64,000 nt of DNA from Chitinophaga agrisoli (lineage in GTDB: Bacteria; Bacteroidota; Bacteroidia; Chitinophagales; Chitinophagaceae), in contig NZ_VUOC01000004.1 in the NCBI RefSeq assembly GCF_008386695.1, forward strand, positions 444,168-508,167, in the 5' to 3' direction. Shown piece after piece: positions 55,609-64,000 of this stretch; position 1 is the first letter of the stretch, and each line of letters begins with the position of its first letter. The notes beneath the pieces were generated by a model. That model worked only from the letters and a program-made list of their open reading frames with translations. It was not told the DNA's origin and searched no databases. The translations under genes and the position numbers were made by a program.

Positions 55609-57246
55609 TTAAAAACCAGCATGGGCGACAGGCATTTTCTTTGCCGGCCCATACAAGGGCATACCGCTTCTTACCCCCGTATGCTGTCCATTCTCCAGCT
55701 CGAGCTGGCCATTCACCAGCACATACTGAAAACCGGTGGAGTACTGGTGCGGTACATCAAAAGTGGCTTTGTCGATGATCTGTTGTTCATCGAAGATCAC
55801 GATATCTGCGGCCATGCCTTCGCGCAGCAGGCCCCTGTCCTTTAGCTGGAATTTCTGGGCGGCCAGGGAGGTCATACGGCGGATGGCTTCTTCCAGCGGG
55901 ATTAGCTGCGCCTCCCGTACATATCTGCCCAGGATACGGGCATTGCTGCCGTAGGCACGCGGATGGGGCATACCTTTGCCGGGCGTAGGCACGCCGGCGT
56001 CTGCGCCTACCATACAGAAAGGATATTCCATAATGTAGCGCACATCCTTTTCATCCATGCCATGATAGACCATCTGCGCGCCGCCTTTTTCGATCATATC
56101 CATGATGGTCTCCGCTTCGTTCTTTGCATTGCTTTTGCGGCCCATCAGTTTGTTGATATCGGTGATGCTTTTGCCGTTGTAGGTGCTGTCTGCGGAGTAG
56201 TTAGCCACTACGCAATAGCTGTAATTCTTGTATTTATAATCATGCAGCTGCTCCAGCATTTCCTTTTTGATCTGTGCACGGATAGCGGGATTGTGCAGGC
56301 GGGCGTTTACGGAGTCCTGTCCGCCGGCCAGGGCCCAGTCTGGCAAACGTACGCCCAGGTTGGTGCTGCTGGCGGTATAAGGATACTGGTCAATGGTTAC
56401 ATCCCAACCTTCTTTACGGGCTTGTGTGACCAGGTTCAATGTTTCGTGCGAGCGGCCCCAGTTGGCTTTGCCGCTTACCTTAAAATGCGAGATCTCTACG
56501 GGCATATTAGCCGCTTTGCCAATACTGATGGCTTCATTTACGGCATCTACCACGGTGTTCTCTTCATTGCGGATATGCGAAGCGTATACGCCGTTATATT
56601 TAGCGGAGGCCTTTGCCAGGCCTACTACTTCATCTGTTTTGGAGAATGCGCCGGGAATATAGATGAGGCCTGTGGAGAAGCCTACCGCGCCATCTTCCAT
56701 GGCTTTGGCCACCAGGGCTTCCATCTGCTGCTGTTCCGCGGGCGTGGGCGCGCGGTTGTCCCGGTGCATGACCTGCTCACGCACTGTATTATGCCCTATC
56801 AGGGAAGCGATGTTCATACCGGGATGCAGGCTATCCAGGCGGCTGAAGAACTGCTGCAGATCACGGGCAGAGCTGCCGCAGTTACCGGTAACGATGGTGG
56901 TAACGCCATCATAGATATAATTATCCGCCGTAGGGCGGTCAAAAATGCCGGACTCCACATGCCCGTGCACATCAATAAAACCGGGGGCTACGATCATCTT
57001 TTTTGCATCGATCTCTTTGGCAGCGGTGTAGCCGGACAATTTGCCTACGGCCAGGATCTTACCATCCTTTACGGCCACATCCCCATAAAACCAGGAGTTA
57101 CCGGTACCGTCTACGATCCGGCCATTGCGGATCAGCACATCGCAGCTTTGCTGTGCAAATGCGGCGGCGGTGAATAACAGCTGTATGCCAATAGTCAGTG
57201 CTATGGCTCCTTTTCCTGGTGTCTTATTTTTCAAGCGTTTGATCAT
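55609..57246 (-). CDS. N-acyl-D-amino-acid deacylase (D-aminoacylase) family amidohydrolase
   Basis: This protein is 545 residues long with a signal peptide (cleavage near AAAFAQ, residue 32), so it is exported. Amidohydrolase features: VLIRNGRIVDGTGNSW near residue 40; GFIDVHGHVESG (HxH metal ligands) near residue 95; GVTTIVTGNCGSS near residue 115; ASHIRNEE near residue 225; EISHFKVSGKANWG near residue 255; and C-terminal DIVIFDEQQIIDKATFDVPHQYSTG. This is the D-aminoacylase/dihydroorotase-like pattern, in which D-amino-acid N-acyl bonds are hydrolysed with zinc. It lies 8 bp downstream of a membrane dipeptidase gene in the same operon. Confidence 0.9.
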   Translation of the reverse strand: MIKRLKNKTPGKGAIALTIGIQLLFTAAAFAQQSCDVLIRNGRIVDGTGNSWFYGDVAVKDGKILAVGKLSGYTAAKEIDAKKMIVAPGFIDVHGHVESGIFDRPTADNYIYDGVTTIVTGNCGSSARDLQQFFSRLDSLHPGMNIASLIGHNTVREQVMHRDNRAPTPAEQQQMEALVAKAMEDGAVGFSTGLIYIPGAFSKTDEVVGLAKASAKYNGVYASHIRNEENTVVDAVNEAISIGKAANMPVEISHFKVSGKANWGRSHETLNLVTQARKEGWDVTIDQYPYTASSTNLGVRLPDWALAGGQDSVNARLHNPAIRAQIKKEMLEQLHDYKYKNYSYCVVANYSADSTYNGKSITDINKLMGRKSNAKNEAETIMDMIEKGGAQMVYHGMDEKDVRYIMEYPFCMVGADAGVPTPGKGMPHPRAYGSNARILGRYVREAQLIPLEEAIRRMTSLAAQKFQLKDRGLLREGMAADIVIFDEQQIIDKATFDVPHQYSTGFQYVLVNGQLELENGQHTGVRSGMPLYGPAKKMPVAHAGF

Positions 57247-57254
57247 ACGTTGTA

Positions 57255-58451
57255 CTATTTTTTGCTGTTTGCAGTAAATACGCGGATGAAGTTGCCGCCT
57301 AAGATCTTTCGTACGTCTTTTTTTGAGTAACCCCGTTCCAGCAGCGCTTTGGTGACCAGGGGATAATCCTGCACGCCGTTCAGCTCCCTGGGCGCGGAGT
57401 CTATGCCGTCAAAGTCTGAGCCTAATCCTACATGATCCACACCGGCGAGTTGGACGATATAATCAATATGATCTATCAGCAAACTTAGTGGCGCGCGCAA
57501 ATCCTGTACTTCCGCAGCATATTTGGCGGAAAGGGTTTCCATGATCTCGTATTCCGCTTTGCCGGCGCTTTTCATGGCGTCTGCTTCCTGCTTATGGACG
57601 GCCAGGAAATTGTTCATTTTACGGAAGTAACTGCTATCGAGGAAACCGGAGTAGAAGTTTACCTGTATTACGCCGCCGTTCTGCCCCACGGCGCGGATCT
57701 GGTCATCTTTCAGGTTACGGAATACGGGGCAGATATGGTACGCGCAGCTATGTGATACGAGCACAGGTTTGGTGGTAATATGGATCGCATCCCAGAAGGT
57801 CTGTTCACCTACATGGGAAAGATCTACCATCATACCCAATGCATTCATATGCTGTACCAGCTGTTTGCCAAAATCATTAAGGCCTTTATGCGGAAGGTTG
57901 GCTTGTGTTTCATCTTTTGCGGAACTGGCCCAGGAAGTGGAGTTGTTCCAGGTAAGCGTCAAATAACGCGCGCCGCGTTTGTAAAGGCTATCCAGCTTAT
58001 CCATACTCTCCTCTATCATATGCCCGCCTTCCACGCCGATCATGGCAGCCAGTTTATGTTGTTTAACGGCTTTCTTTAATGCGGCCGGCGTAAAAACCAT
58101 GGCCATTTCATTGGGATGGCGGGCAGCGATGGCATACAGGGAATCTATTTCTATGTTGGCAAATTTAAACGCGGTATCCTTACCAAAACGCTCATCGCAG
58201 AAGATGGAGAACATCTGCACATCTACGCCGCCTTTGCGAAAACGGGCCAGGTCTGAATGCGTACGGCCGCTGAGGTCCTGCCCTATATCCAGCCCTTTCA
58301 TGGTAGCGCTGGATAACACATCGTTATGCGTATCCACCAGTACGGCCTTGTAATGTAATTTCTCATAAGACTGAGCGGCCACCGTTAATACAGAAAATAA
58401 GCAAACGCCGCCACATAGGGCCAGGCGCTTATAATGGGTCATCAACATCAA
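57255..58451 (-). CDS. M19-family membrane dipeptidase
   Basis: This protein is 398 residues long with a signal peptide (cleavage near VLTVAAQ). The M19 features include VDTHNDVLS (the HxD metal pair near residue 40), FSIFCDERFGKD, AMIGVEGGHMIEESMDKL with the bridging Glu, LTLTWNNSTSWASSA, DLSHVGEQTFWDAIHITTKPVLVSHSCAY, and HVGLGSDFDGIDS near residue 345. Renal-type dipeptidases act on L-L and L-D dipeptides, including D-residue peptides from peptidoglycan. Its operon partner is an N-acyl-D-amino-acid deacylase, so I infer salvage of D-amino-acid-containing peptides. It is preceded by a terminator and likely begins the operon. Confidence 0.92.
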   Translation of the reverse strand: MMLMTHYKRLALCGGVCLFSVLTVAAQSYEKLHYKAVLVDTHNDVLSSATMKGLDIGQDLSGRTHSDLARFRKGGVDVQMFSIFCDERFGKDTAFKFANIEIDSLYAIAARHPNEMAMVFTPAALKKAVKQHKLAAMIGVEGGHMIEESMDKLDSLYKRGARYLTLTWNNSTSWASSAKDETQANLPHKGLNDFGKQLVQHMNALGMMVDLSHVGEQTFWDAIHITTKPVLVSHSCAYHICPVFRNLKDDQIRAVGQNGGVIQVNFYSGFLDSSYFRKMNNFLAVHKQEADAMKSAGKAEYEIMETLSAKYAAEVQDLRAPLSLLIDHIDYIVQLAGVDHVGLGSDFDGIDSAPRELNGVQDYPLVTKALLERGYSKKDVRKILGGNFIRVFTANSKK

Positions 58452-58491
58452 GCGTTAGATTTGGTTGTCAATATGTCCCTTAAATAAAACA

Positions 58492-58527
58492 AAAAACCGC
58501 ATAAAACATAATGTTTATGCGGTTTTT
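58492..58527. terminator. hairpin terminator after the Gfo/Idh/MocA gene
   Basis: A stem of at least 14 bp (58492-58506 with mates to 58527), with T-runs on both strands (GTTTTTACAGG on plus, TTTTTTGTTTTATT on minus). It ends the oxidoreductase gene at 58544. Confidence 0.8.
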
Positions 58528-58543
58528 ACAGGAGTGGTCAGTT

Positions 58544-59617
58544 TTATAATGCGATCTTCTTACCTTCTTTAGCGGACTTGCGGGCAGCTTCCAGGATCCT
58601 TACCACGATCAGGTTATTCTCCAGGGAAGAGAGGTCGTTGCCGGGTTTATAGCCCTTCTTTAACACATCTTCCAGGTAAGTGAGGTTATCCTGGTATTTG
58701 GCGGTCTTTACCGGTACGGTATAGGTGCTATCCTTCTGGCGGCCCGTCATATCATTCATATTCAGGGCATGCAGGTAACCGGTCTTTCCAAATACTTCCA
58801 TGTCCTTAATGCTATAGGGCCAGTTCCAGGACGCTTCTATGATACCGGTAGCCTCCGGGTATTCCAGCAGGATGGTAGCGTCATCGTCTACCTTGGGATA
58901 AACATCCGGTTTTATCTGGTGGGTAATGGCCATAACCGCTATGGGGGCTTTACCGTGCATGAGCCAAGTCATGAGGTTAGCGCCATAACAGCCAAAATCC
59001 ACCAGCGCACCGGCGCCGTTCTTTGCGGGATCTGTAAGCCATTTCAGGAAATCCGGGCTACAGCCTATTTCTTTAGGGCCCTGGTGGCCGTCGTGTACGA
59101 TCATTTTACGGATAGGGCCAATGGCCTGCTGATCATTCACCATCTCGTTCACCTGCTGGTTGGTATTGTACCAGGTTGTTTCGTAATTGGTGAGCACAGG
59201 CACATGGTATTGTTTGGATAGCGCCTCAATACGCTGCGCCTGCTGTACGGATACGGCCAGCGGTTTCTCTACCATTACGGGGATGCCTTTAGGCGCGCAG
59301 GCTTCTACTACGGCCAGGTGGTCCACAATGGCATTATAAGCCAATACAGCGTCTGGTTTTATCTTTTGCAGCATGGAGGGCACATCGTTGTAGAAGATAT
59401 TATCCGGCAGGTTATACCGTTTCTTCATGCGGGCTATCAGCTGGGCGTCATTTTCGGCAATGCCGATGATCTTTACTTCGCCCTTCCTGTAGCGGGACAG
59501 GATCAGGTGCACATGGTCATGGTTCAAACCGGCCAGGGCCACCTGCAGGGATACCTGCTGTGCCGTAGCGGCAAAATGGAACAAGAGTACGATTAATAAT
59601 AAACGGCAGCGCTTCAT
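58544..59617 (-). CDS. exported Gfo/Idh/MocA-family oxidoreductase
   Basis: This 357-residue protein has a signal-like N-terminus (CRLLLIVLLFHFAATAQ), so it probably acts in the periplasm, which is unusual for a family that uses NAD(P). The Rossmann domain shows VALAGLNHDHVH (residues 27-38, G-x-x-H replacing the usual G-x-G-x-x-G). IGIAENDAQL and YNDVPSMLQKIKPDAVLAYN follow, with EKPLAVSVQQA carrying the family's Glu-Lys-Pro (residues about 118-120). The C-terminal domain includes LVDFGCYGANLMTWLM and ATGIIEASWNWPYS. It is alone in its transcription unit. The substrate is probably a sugar or sugar acid, by family analogy. Confidence 0.85.
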   Translation of the reverse strand: MKRCRLLLIVLLFHFAATAQQVSLQVALAGLNHDHVHLILSRYRKGEVKIIGIAENDAQLIARMKKRYNLPDNIFYNDVPSMLQKIKPDAVLAYNAIVDHLAVVEACAPKGIPVMVEKPLAVSVQQAQRIEALSKQYHVPVLTNYETTWYNTNQQVNEMVNDQQAIGPIRKMIVHDGHQGPKEIGCSPDFLKWLTDPAKNGAGALVDFGCYGANLMTWLMHGKAPIAVMAITHQIKPDVYPKVDDDATILLEYPEATGIIEASWNWPYSIKDMEVFGKTGYLHALNMNDMTGRQKDSTYTVPVKTAKYQDNLTYLEDVLKKGYKPGNDLSSLENNLIVVRILEAARKSAKEGKKIAL

Positions 59618-59701
59618 CAGATCAGTTTTAATGTAAAAATTCTGCTTACAAAGTATAAAGTAAAAGTATGCGGGGCATACTATTAAATTAATGAGTATGG
59701 G

Positions 59702-60700
59702 CTAACGCATCTTTACCCTGAGCACATAGTTATCCGCGGTGATATACAGCACTTTATCATCTTCTGCCAGGGCGCAGTTGGAGGTAGCTACCGGCGCTTT
59801 GATCTTACCCAGGAGTTTGCCGCCGCTGTTAAAGATCCATACGCCGCCCGGGCCTGTTGCGAAAATATTGCCCTGGCGGTCTATTTTAAACCCATCCGGC
59901 AGGCCGGTCTCTGTTTTGGCTTCTTCGGTCACATCGCGCAGCAAACGCGGGTTCACCAGGGAATCGTTCTCCGCTATATCAAACATGTACCATACGGCTT
60001 TGTTGGGGTCTGAATTGGCCACGATCAGCGTTTTCTCATCTGGCGTAAAGGCCAGTCCGTTGGGGCGTGTAAGGGTATCCGTAAGCAGGGTTACCTTACC
60101 GTCTGTACTCACTTTAAATACGCCGTGGAACGGCAGCTCGCGGGCAGGGTCTTTCTCCTGCTGCTCCATGCCATAAGGCGGATCGGTAAAGAACAGATCG
60201 CCGTTGCTGCGGAATACCGCATCATTGGGACTGTTGAATTTTTTGCCGTCATAGTTATCCGCCAGCGATACGAACCGGGATGCGGGATGGTCCAGCGGGG
60301 CATCCATACGGGCCATGCGGCGGTCGCCATGCTGGCACATCACCAGTCTGCCTTGCTTATCCAGGATAAGGGCATTGGAGCCCAGCTCTCCCCCACGGGG
60401 TTTGGCCCCGGTATAGCCGGAGGGTGTGAGATAGGTTTCCAGTCCGCCGGCCTCCGTCCATTTACAGATCTTATTCTGCGGAATGTCTGAGAACAGCAGC
60501 ATATTAGCGCCAGGGATCCATAAAGGCCCTTCGGACCAGTCGAATCCTTCTGCGATCACTTCTACCTTAGCGTCTTTGCTGATGATGGAAAGCAGGCTGC
60601 TGTCTGCCTGTTCAATGGTTCCTATTGTTTTCATACCGGGTTGTTTGCATGCACTGAAAAGCAATACTGTAATAACGTGGAAAATATAATAGCGCCTCAT
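59702..60700 (-). CDS. SMP-30/gluconolactonase family lipoprotein
   Basis: This protein is 332 residues long with a lipobox (LLFSACKQ, Cys about residue 18). The six-bladed propeller of the SMP-30/LRE family is seen in EGFDWSEGPLWIPGANMLLFSDIPQNKI, KFNSPNDAVFRSNGDLFFTDPPYG (Asn and Asp metal ligands), LTRPNGLAFTPDEKTLIVANSDP and GLPDGFKIDRQGNIFATGPGGVWIF. Family members hydrolyse lactones such as gluconolactone, with a divalent metal. The DUF3820 gene lies 11 bp upstream. The pairing with a lactonase is probably only shared transcription. Confidence 0.9.
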   Translation of the reverse strand: MRRYYIFHVITVLLFSACKQPGMKTIGTIEQADSSLLSIISKDAKVEVIAEGFDWSEGPLWIPGANMLLFSDIPQNKICKWTEAGGLETYLTPSGYTGAKPRGGELGSNALILDKQGRLVMCQHGDRRMARMDAPLDHPASRFVSLADNYDGKKFNSPNDAVFRSNGDLFFTDPPYGMEQQEKDPARELPFHGVFKVSTDGKVTLLTDTLTRPNGLAFTPDEKTLIVANSDPNKAVWYMFDIAENDSLVNPRLLRDVTEEAKTETGLPDGFKIDRQGNIFATGPGGVWIFNSGGKLLGKIKAPVATSNCALAEDDKVLYITADNYVLRVKMR

Positions 60701-60711
60701 ACGGGAATTTG

Positions 60712-60942
60712 TTATCTCTTCTTAAGCGGCTCCAACAAGTATGCGAGCCCGTTGGTCTTGATCACGTACAATGTTTCCAGCAGCATACCCAGTTTGCCTT
60801 TGGGGAAACCGCCTTTACGCGGAAACCATTCCAGGTAGGATACGGGCAGGTCGCAAAGCACGGTATCTTTATACTTGCCAAAGGGCATCTTCATGGTCAC
60901 TAACTGTTGTAACAGTTCCGGGTTAGGCTGTGCTGATTCCAT
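60712..60942 (-). CDS. DUF3820-family small protein
   Basis: I chose the ATG at 60942 (76 residues), because the longer frame to 61029 adds a hydrophobic, non-family N-terminus. The core reads MPFGKYKDTVLCDLPVSYLEWF, the signature of the DUF3820 family (M-x-F-G-K-Y-K and L-P-x-x-Y-L-x-W). A Pro/Gly-rich turn (RKGGFPKGKLGMLL) follows. Its biochemical role is unknown. It sits 11 bp upstream of the SMP-30 gene and is divergent from the beta-helix lipoprotein gene. Confidence 0.85.
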   Translation of the reverse strand: MESAQPNPELLQQLVTMKMPFGKYKDTVLCDLPVSYLEWFPRKGGFPKGKLGMLLETLYVIKTNGLAYLLEPLKKR

Positions 60943-61074
60943 AGGGGTCAAATTTATAGAAATAAACGAGTAATTTATGGAAATTACCGTATCTATGCAT
61001 CCTGAGTACATATTTGAGGCCTTATTCATTAATTAAACCCAATTCCCTTACCCAAATCAAAATGTAGTAGCATT

Positions 61075-62559
61075 ATGAAGATCCATTTTGTGCTGGCACT
61101 ACTGTGCAGCGTTACCCTCATGTCTTGTTACAAAACCCAATTGTCCCCTGCAACAGCTGTTAATGATCCGCGTGAAAAGAATGGGACCGGCCAACTGGCG
61201 TTGGCGGGCGTAACCTATTATGTAGCCACTACAGGCAGTGACGCCAATGATGGCAGCCTGGGCGCGCCTTTCCTTACCATCAACAAAGCGCTTACGGTAG
61301 TAGCGCCGGGCGATGTAGTGCAGGTACGGGGCGGCACTTATAACGAAAAAGTGCATTTCCCGGTGAACGGCGCCAAAGCCAACCCCATCACCCTTACTGC
61401 CTACCCGGGCGAAACGCCCGTGATCAGCGGCCAGGGATTAAGCGTAAGCGGCACCGAAGGGCTTATTACCCTGGACAGCGCGGCGTACATTAACATCAAC
61501 GGACTGGAGATCACCGGGTTGAGCGCCAGCAGCGGCACGCCGGTGGGGATCCTGATCATGCATGGCAGTGATTACATCCATCTTACTAACAATCACCTGC
61601 ATGATATAGACAATGCAGGCGGCAGCAGTTATGCCATCCTGGTGGATACGGAAGAGGAAGCCATCTGGATGGAGATTGACGGCAACACGATCCATGACTG
61701 TGCTACCGGAACCGGCGGCAACCTGGTGCTGAATGGTTTCATCACCTCGTTCTCTATTACCAACAACACCATCTATAACGGTGTTGGCACCGGTATTAGC
61801 GCTACCGGCGATTTTGCAACGAACGGTTCCTTTTCTCCTGTAAACCATGGAGATTTTACCGGAAATACCATTTACAACCTGCATGGTACGGACGCCACGG
61901 GCATCTTCATCAGCAATGGCCTGGATATGATCATAGACCGGAACCGGATATCTGATACGGACCAGGGCATAGTGCTCACCAGCGTAAACCCTAACTGGTT
62001 CACGCAACAGAGTTATATCCGCAACAATTTCGTGCATAACTGCAGCCGTAGCGGCATATCACTGGGCCACCCCAGTGCCGGCGTCAATAGCATCATGAGT
62101 AACAATTTTGTGGTGAATAATACCCTACTCTTTAACGGCGCGGCAGGTAGTGATGCGGAACTGACGGTATGGAGCAATGCCAGGCAGAACTACATACGCA
62201 ACAATATTATCTACGCGCGGCCGGCTGGTATTTTCTTTGACCTGAATCCCGGTGGCACCATTTCAAATACAGGCAATAATGCCTACTATACCATCGGCGT
62301 CCAACAATGGCGAAGGAACGGCGCCATCAGCAACACACTGGCCAACTGGAAACTGGCCAGCGGTGTGCAGGAGATAAGCTCCACGGAGGGCATAGACCCC
62401 CTGCTGGTTAGTACCGTGGCCGGCGCAGAGGATCTGCACCTGCAACCTAACTCCCCGGCAAAAAATACAGGGTCGTTCAGCTATTCTGGTACGCTAGACA
62501 TTGATGGTCAACCCCGTGTCGTGAACTTTACAGACAAAGGGGCCGACGAGCTCCAATAA
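61075..62559 (+). CDS. right-handed parallel beta-helix lipoprotein
   Basis: This protein is 494 residues long with a lipobox (TLMSCYK, Cys19), so it is a lipoprotein. YYVATTGSDANDGSLGAPFLTINKAL at about residue 45 is the DUF1565-type start, and VQVRGGTYNEKV follows. From about residue 90 to 440 the protein is a run of coils with Asn-ladder repeats (ITLTAYPGETPVISG, INGLEITG, IHLTNNHLHDIDN, FSITNNTIYNGVG, NIIYARPAGIFFD). The C-terminal YSGTLDIDGQPRV and GADELQ match the choice-of-anchor/pectate-lyase-like ending. This is a pectate-lyase-like fold without an obvious catalytic Asp/Lys set; it could bind or cleave a polysaccharide. It is flanked by terminators. Confidence 0.85.
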   Translation: MKIHFVLALLCSVTLMSCYKTQLSPATAVNDPREKNGTGQLALAGVTYYVATTGSDANDGSLGAPFLTINKALTVVAPGDVVQVRGGTYNEKVHFPVNGAKANPITLTAYPGETPVISGQGLSVSGTEGLITLDSAAYININGLEITGLSASSGTPVGILIMHGSDYIHLTNNHLHDIDNAGGSSYAILVDTEEEAIWMEIDGNTIHDCATGTGGNLVLNGFITSFSITNNTIYNGVGTGISATGDFATNGSFSPVNHGDFTGNTIYNLHGTDATGIFISNGLDMIIDRNRISDTDQGIVLTSVNPNWFTQQSYIRNNFVHNCSRSGISLGHPSAGVNSIMSNNFVVNNTLLFNGAAGSDAELTVWSNARQNYIRNNIIYARPAGIFFDLNPGGTISNTGNNAYYTIGVQQWRRNGAISNTLANWKLASGVQEISSTEGIDPLLVSTVAGAEDLHLQPNSPAKNTGSFSYSGTLDIDGQPRVVNFTDKGADELQ

Positions 62560-62564
62560 GCAGG

Positions 62565-62597
62565 AAAATCCGGGAGTGCATCTCCCGGATTTTTCTT
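62565..62597 (+). terminator. terminator between the beta-helix and aminopeptidase genes
   Basis: A 12-bp perfect stem (62565-62576 with 62582-62593) around a tgcat loop, with the plus-strand arm ending in TTTT then CTT. It lies 6 bp past the beta-helix stop. Confidence 0.85.
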
Positions 62598-62612
62598 AGT
62601 TTCACCGCTATT

Positions 62613-63995
62613 ATGTTTAAGCAGGAAATCTATTCAGCCAGAAGAAGCCAACTAAAGGCCACTGTTAACCAGGGCCTTATTTTATTGTTAGGCAACGAGG
62701 AAAGCAGTATGAACTACAAGGACAACCTGTACCATTTCCGGCAGGACAGCTCCTTCCTGTATTTCTTTGGTATTGACAGGCCCTCGCTGGCGGCGGTGAT
62801 AGATCTTGATAATGACCGGGAAATTGTGTTTGGCGATGAGCTGACCATGGACGATATTATCTGGACGGGGCCTAAGGAAACCATCCGGGAGCAGGCCGCA
62901 AAAGCAGGCGTTGCAACTACCCAGCCCTGGGCAGCCTTAGAAAGCCTGCTAAAGAAGGCGCTGGCTGCCGGGCAAACCATCCATTTCCTGCCACCCTACC
63001 GGGCTGATAACGCGCAAAAACTTGCCGACTGGCTTACTATCCCCTACCATACTTTAAAAAGCCGCGCCTCTGTACCGCTGATCAAAGCGGTGATAGCACA
63101 ACGGGCCATAAAAGCGCCGGAAGAGATCGCGGAGATCGAAAAGGCAATTGGCATTACTGTAGATATGCAGCTGGAGGCCATCCGCCACGCACAGGAAGGC
63201 ATGACGGAATCCCAGCTGGCCGGCCGTTTAAACGGGGTAGCCATCAGCGCCGGCGGCAATCTTTCTTTCCCTATCATCCTTACGGTGAACGGGCATGTAT
63301 TACATAACCACTACCAGGATACGGTATTACAGGATGGGCAGATGGTGCTGTGCGACTGTGGCGCAGAAACGAATATGCATTATGCCGGCGACCTGACCCG
63401 CACCTTTCCGGTGAATGGCAGTTTTAGCACCCGGCAACGGATGGTGTACGATATTGTAGCCGCCGCACAACAAGCAGCCATTGATGCGCTACGCCCCGGT
63501 ATCCTGTTCCGGGATGTGCACCTGCTGGCCTGCGAAAAGCTGGCAGAAGGGCTCAAGGACCTGGGGCTGATGAAAGGCGATGTAAAAGCCGCCGTAGCCG
63601 AAGGCGCACATACCCTGTTCTTCCAGTGCGGCCTGGGTCATATGATGGGCCTGGATGTACATGATATGGAAGACCTGGGCGAACAATATGTAGGCTATAC
63701 GGAAACGCTGCAGAAGAGCACCGAATTTGGCCTTAAATCCCTGCGCCTGGGGCGTGCCCTGGAACCGGGCTTTGTGCTGACAATAGAACCGGGATTATAT
63801 TTTATACCGGAGCTGATAGATAGCTGGAAAGCTTCCAAAGTACATACGGACTTCATTAATTACGATAAGGTGGATGCGTTCCGCGATTTTGGCGGCATCC
63901 GCATAGAAGAAGATTTCCTGATCACGGATAGCGGCAGCCGTTTACTGGGTAAACCGCTGTACAAAACCGCGTCTGCTATAGAAGCGCTGCGATAG
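62613..63995 (+). CDS. Xaa-Pro aminopeptidase (M24B family)
   Basis: This 460-residue cytoplasmic enzyme has an AMP_N domain at residues 1-130 (MFKQEIYSARRSQL, GNEESSMNYKDNLYHFRQDSSFLYFFGIDRP). The pita-bread M24 domain shows CDCGAETNMHYAGDLTRTF with the metal Asp pair near residue 250, the metal His in GLGHMMGLDVHDMED near residue 347, the metal Glu in LTIEPGLY near residue 391, and the second Glu in GGIRIEEDFLIT near residue 429. It releases N-terminal residues next to proline. It begins 54 bp after the beta-helix gene's stop, across a terminator, and ends 5 bp before the right edge of the window. Confidence 0.93.
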   Translation: MFKQEIYSARRSQLKATVNQGLILLLGNEESSMNYKDNLYHFRQDSSFLYFFGIDRPSLAAVIDLDNDREIVFGDELTMDDIIWTGPKETIREQAAKAGVATTQPWAALESLLKKALAAGQTIHFLPPYRADNAQKLADWLTIPYHTLKSRASVPLIKAVIAQRAIKAPEEIAEIEKAIGITVDMQLEAIRHAQEGMTESQLAGRLNGVAISAGGNLSFPIILTVNGHVLHNHYQDTVLQDGQMVLCDCGAETNMHYAGDLTRTFPVNGSFSTRQRMVYDIVAAAQQAAIDALRPGILFRDVHLLACEKLAEGLKDLGLMKGDVKAAVAEGAHTLFFQCGLGHMMGLDVHDMEDLGEQYVGYTETLQKSTEFGLKSLRLGRALEPGFVLTIEPGLYFIPELIDSWKASKVHTDFINYDKVDAFRDFGGIRIEEDFLITDSGSRLLGKPLYKTASAIEALR

Positions 63996-64000
63996 ACCGA

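Noticed and set aside
55963-57177. 404-codon plus-strand frame opposite the D-aminoacylase gene
   Set aside because: It is antisense to a clear amidohydrolase with HxH metal motifs and has no recognisable features.

Overview
The window looks like the chromosome of a Bacteroidota bacterium of the Chitinophaga/Chitinophagaceae type, on a roughly 50% GC background. The evidence is protein-level: type IX secretion system (T9SS) C-terminal sorting domains, a SprB-repeat giant protein, a CarboxypepD_reg-like TonB-dependent receptor, 800-residue two-domain FtsX/MacB permeases, LytS/LytTR two-component genes, many lipoproteins, and TAnnTTTG-type promoter boxes. No RNA genes, phage, insertion sequence or CRISPR array was seen.

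Region 1 (1-19378, minus strand) is the most interesting part. Five tightly packed genes (gaps of 5, 9, 5 and 26 bp) encode, in transcription order: a 1472-residue exported protein of unknown fold; a 691-residue fibronectin-III-like protein; a 1798-residue SprB-repeat protein with a T9SS sorting domain; a 599-residue outer-membrane beta-barrel; and a giant exported protein of more than 1880 residues cut by the left window edge. The last protein has a TANFOR-like N-terminus, a zincin motif (HETGH near residue 868), and two tandem copies of a 204-residue domain that I read as a TNT-type (DUF4237) NAD+ glycohydrolase toxin. I interpret the operon as a surface display/secretion cassette for a Bacteroidota polymorphic toxin. 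Any immunity gene would lie beyond the left edge.

Region 2 (19.4-26 kb) holds a T9SS-sorted beta-propeller-like protein, a sugar-acid dehydratase of the fumarylacetoacetate hydrolase superfamily paired with a lipoprotein, two thioredoxin-fold secreted proteins and a small outer-membrane barrel. Region 3 (26.3-31.2 kb) is a TolC-MacA-MacB-type efflux operon with MacB split into two genes; its spacers carry degenerate GATGTGC-type repeats. Region 4 (31.3-46.3 kb) is accessory metabolism and transport: an M28 peptidase, a GH3 glycosidase, a 6-phosphogluconate/3-hydroxyisobutyrate dehydrogenase-like enzyme flanked by two paralogous small proteins, an FtsX-type ABC permease, a glycosidase-like protein and a LytS/LytTR pair.

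Region 5 (46.3-51.9 kb) contains a broken TonB receptor remnant, three AT-rich membrane or unknown proteins and an intact TonB receptor followed by a small exported protein. Region 6 (52-64 kb) has a LysR regulator, threonine synthase, an M57 metalloprotease lipoprotein, a D-aminoacylase/M19 dipeptidase pair suggesting D-amino-acid peptide salvage, a Gfo/Idh/MocA oxidoreductase, an SMP-30 lactonase, a DUF3820 protein, a parallel beta-helix lipoprotein and an Xaa-Pro aminopeptidase. Strong hairpins mark most gene ends.
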